From Friedmanniella luteola (GTDB taxonomy: Bacteria > Actinomycetota > Actinomycetes > Propionibacteriales > Propionibacteriaceae): a DNA stretch of 64,000 bases. Shown one piece after another: positions 62,059 through 64,000 of this stretch (the first letter of the stretch is position 1; every line of letters begins with the position of its first letter). The stretch is taken from the NCBI RefSeq assembly GCF_900105065.1, contig NZ_LT629749.1, positions 2,170,001-2,234,000 of the forward strand, written 5' to 3'. Made by a program: the position numbers and the translations under genes. The notes under the pieces were generated by a model. It was not told the origin of the DNA. It saw nothing but the letters and a program-made list of their open reading frames with translations, and did no database searches.

Positions 62059-63668
62059 GGAGGAAGTTTACCCAGCGCCGCCGGGTCGGAGTGGATCACG
62101 CGACCGGCCCCCAGCGTGGCGACGCAGCGCGGCAGCGGGTCCCCGGCGTGCAGCCGCGGCAGCCCGGACGCCGGGTCCAGCAGCTCGGCGGGCACGTCCC
62201 AGACGGCCACGTCGGCCGGCCGGCCCAGGGCCAGCACCCCGGCGGCGTCGTCCCGGGCCGCGCGGTGCGCCCCGCGGGTCGCGGCGTCGAAGGCGACGGC
62301 CAGCGGCAGCCGCTGGTCGGGGCGGACGTGCTGGACGGCGGCGCGGACCGTCGCCCAGCCGGCCAGCGGGGTGACCGGCGCGTCGGTGCCGAGGGCCAGC
62401 GCGACACCCGCCCGGTGGAGGTCCCCGAACGGGTTCATGGTGGCGGCGCGGCGACCGAGCCGCTGCTCGTAGAGCTCCCCCGGCCCGCCCCAGGCCGCGT
62501 CGAAGGCGGGCTGGACGCTGGCGACCACCCCGAGCTCGGCCAGGGTGGCCAGGTCCTCCGCCGCCACCATCTCGAGGTGCTCGAGCCGGTGCCGGGCCGC
62601 GCGGACGGCGTCGGCGCCGAGGAGGTCCGCGGCACGGCGCAGTCCCGCGACGGCGGAGGCGACGGCCTGGTCGCCGATGCAGTGGAAGCCGGCCTGCAGA
62701 CCGGCCCGGGTGCAGGCGACGAGGTGGGCGGTGATCTGGTCGTCGTCGAGGTAGCGGACGCCCTGGGTGTCGGCGTCGGCGTAGGGGGCGTGCAGGGCGG
62801 CGGTGTGCGAGCCGATGGCCCCGTCGACGCACAGGTCGCCGGCCAGCCCGACGGCGCCGACGGCCCGGGCGGCGGCCAGCGACTCCGCGTCGGCCAGCGC
62901 GCCCCAGTAGGTGACGGCGCGCACGCCGACGGCGGCCGCCTCCTCGGCCACCCGCACGAGGTCGGCCAGCGGGCCGAGGTGCGGCCCACCCAGCTCGTGC
63001 ACCGAGGCGACGCCCTGCGCGGCGGCCCCGGTGAGAGCCGTGCGGACGGCGGCCCGCCGCTCGGCGTCGGTGAACAGCCGGTCCATCGCCCCCCGGCAGG
63101 CGTGGTGGGCGTCCTGGGTCAGCCAGCCCTCCGGCGTGGCACCGGGCAGCCCGTCGAGGACCGGGAGCCGCTCCAGCAGACCGCTGGACACCAGGGCCGA
63201 GTGGACGTCGACGCGGGCCAGGTAGACGGCGACGCCGGGGGCGGCGCGGTCCAGCTCCGCCCGCGTGGGCGGCACCGGCTCCGGCCAGGCCCGCTCGTCC
63301 CAGCCCTGCCCGACGACCACCCGGATCCCCGGCCGGGCCCGGACGTGGGCCGCGACCCGCTCCAGCACGTCGGTCCGGCTGACGGCGTCGTGCAGGTCGA
63401 GGCCGTCGGCGACCTGGCCCACCTGGACGCAGTGCACGTGGGCGTCGACGAAGGCGGGGGTCACCAGCCGGCCCCCGAGGTCGACCTCGAGCGCGCCGGA
63501 GCCGGCAGCGCGGGCCGCGTCGTCGCCGCCGACGTGGACGACCCGCCCGCCCTGCAGCACCAGCGCGGTGGCACCCGGGACGGCGGGGCTGACGACGCGA
63601 CCGCCGGTGAGGACCAGCGGCGCGTCGTGCTCGGGTGCGGGCCGGACGGGGCCCGGGTGGGTGCTCAG
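62043..63668 (-). CDS. YtcJ-like amidohydrolase (metal-dependent hydrolase)
   Basis: 541 residues if translation starts at CTG 63668. The family N-terminus LVLTGGRVVSPAVPGATALV lies in frame upstream of the first GTG (63560), and CTG overlaps the stop of the Lrp gene as CTGA. Starting at GTG 63560 would delete that strand. Metal motif FVDAHVHCVQVGQ near residue 77, a histidine in QAGFHCIGDQAV, another in RHRLEHLEMV and an aspartate in LALGTDAPVTPLAG complete the amidohydrolase site. Substrate unknown (YtcJ-type). Overlaps lnt by 16 nt. Confidence 0.8.
   Translation of the reverse strand: MSTHPGPVRPAPEHDAPLVLTGGRVVSPAVPGATALVLQGGRVVHVGGDDAARAAGSGALEVDLGGRLVTPAFVDAHVHCVQVGQVADGLDLHDAVSRTDVLERVAAHVRARPGIRVVVGQGWDERAWPEPVPPTRAELDRAAPGVAVYLARVDVHSALVSSGLLERLPVLDGLPGATPEGWLTQDAHHACRGAMDRLFTDAERRAAVRTALTGAAAQGVASVHELGGPHLGPLADLVRVAEEAAAVGVRAVTYWGALADAESLAAARAVGAVGLAGDLCVDGAIGSHTAALHAPYADADTQGVRYLDDDQITAHLVACTRAGLQAGFHCIGDQAVASAVAGLRRAADLLGADAVRAARHRLEHLEMVAAEDLATLAELGVVASVQPAFDAAWGGPGELYEQRLGRRAATMNPFGDLHRAGVALALGTDAPVTPLAGWATVRAAVQHVRPDQRLPLAVAFDAATRGAHRAARDDAAGVLALGRPADVAVWDVPAELLDPASGLPRLHAGDPLPRCVATLGAGRVIHSDPAALGKLPPCRRP
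62065..62070 (-). promoter_or_regulatory. Leaderless -10 hexamer of lnt
   Basis: TAAACT on the minus strand, 6 nt before the GTG at 62058, inside the amidohydrolase coding region. Confidence 0.6.
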
Positions 63669-64000
63669 ATCTGCGGTCGGTCCTCGTACGGCACCGACAG
63701 CACGGTGGTGGTGTGGGTGGAGACCTTGCCGTCGGCCCGGATGCGGGCCAGCAGCGACTCCAGGTGGCTCATCGTCGGCACCTGCACCTTGAGCAGGTAG
63801 CTCGGCTCGCCGGCCACCGAGTAGCAGGAGAGGATCTCCTCGATGTGCTGCAGCCGCTCGGGCGCGTCGTCGGGCTGGCTGGGGTCGAACGGCTTGATCG
63901 CGACGAACGCGGTGACCATCAGGCCCAGCTCGGCGGCGTCCAGCACCGCGCGGTAGCTCTTGATCACCCCGCGCTGCTCCAGCCGGCGGACCCGCTGCTG
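63665..64000 (-). CDS. Lrp/AsnC-family regulator, C-terminal part (5' end outside window)
   Basis: The frame is open to the window edge and gives 111 residues. It starts at the end of the winged helix (QQRVRRLEQRGVIKSYRAV) and contains the whole RAM ligand-binding domain: MVTAFVAIKPFDPSQPDDAP, EEILSCYSVAGEPSYLLKVQ and MSHLESLLARIRADGKVSTH. Lrp/AsnC proteins sense amino acids. Its TGA overlaps the likely CTG start of the amidohydrolase, suggesting a joint transcript and possible local regulation. Confidence 0.9.
   Translation of the reverse strand, partial: QQRVRRLEQRGVIKSYRAVLDAAELGLMVTAFVAIKPFDPSQPDDAPERLQHIEEILSCYSVAGEPSYLLKVQVPTMSHLESLLARIRADGKVSTHTTTVLSVPYEDRPQI

Overview
The window is chromosomal DNA from a very GC-rich actinobacterium. 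Third codon positions are almost all G or C, GTG starts are common, and stop/start overlaps of the GTGA or ATGA type are frequent. The phosphatidylinositol mannoside genes (pgsA, patA-like, pimA), the block pgsA2-DUF881-sbp-DUF881-gcvH-garA-ftsR-nuclease-merR-gcvP, and RbpA next to Ppm1/Lnt all match the gene order I know from Mycobacterium. Separate Lnt and Ppm1, the DICT protein, DUF222 debris and the leaderless promoter style fit a non-mycobacterial family such as Geodermatophilaceae; that family assignment is inference.

Layout. 1-4.1 kb: end of thrS, a HIT-family Ap4A phosphorylase and the phosphatidylinositol/PIM pathway. 4.1-13.4 kb: cardiolipin/PG synthase, the DUF881-sbp-DUF881 envelope cluster, gcvH, GarA, two MerR regulators, a bifunctional nuclease and gcvP behind a glycine riboswitch. 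13.5-24.8 kb: transporters, a serine hydrolase, ThuA-like and methyltransferase genes, PPi-phosphofructokinase, a YrdC/YciO protein, an ankyrin protein with a structured leader, two small DUF genes and a TagF-like/HAD pair. 24.8-35.4 kb: mannitol dehydrogenase family, class II photolyase, ArsR-MFS pair, DUF1206, an ABC exporter, VOC and AI-2E proteins. 35.4-38.6 kb: a btuC-btuD-btuF cobalamin importer behind a cobalamin riboswitch. 38.7-41.1 kb: an MFS gene and an SRPBCC-ArsR operon with two matching operators. 41.14 kb: a 28-bp candidate dif site. 41.2-64 kb: APC permease, class A PBP, YczE/MocR divergent pair, LacI and lipoamide dehydrogenase, an XRE-MurA fusion, PdxY, an EAL-like/DICT protein, RbpA, FxsA-Ppm1-Lnt, an amidohydrolase and the 3' end of an Lrp gene.

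The candidate dif site agrees with gene orientation: left of it genes run mostly on the plus strand, right of it mostly on the minus strand, as expected where replichores meet. In M. tuberculosis the gcvB and ppm1 neighbourhoods also flank the terminus region.

Regulation is readable in many places. About twenty genes have a TANNNT-type -10 hexamer ending 6-7 nt before the start codon, which predicts leaderless mRNAs and settles several start choices. Palindromic or tandem operators sit on the promoters of the ArsR, SRPBCC-ArsR and XRE-MurA genes. A short dispersed repeat (CCCTTCGAC-NN-GCTCAGGG type) occurs nine times, mainly between genes. No rRNA, tRNA, CRISPR array, insertion sequence, prophage or biosynthetic cluster was seen. 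The least explained items are the XRE-MurA fusion with its own operator, the ankyrin-gene leader that can hide its ribosome binding site, and the repeat family.
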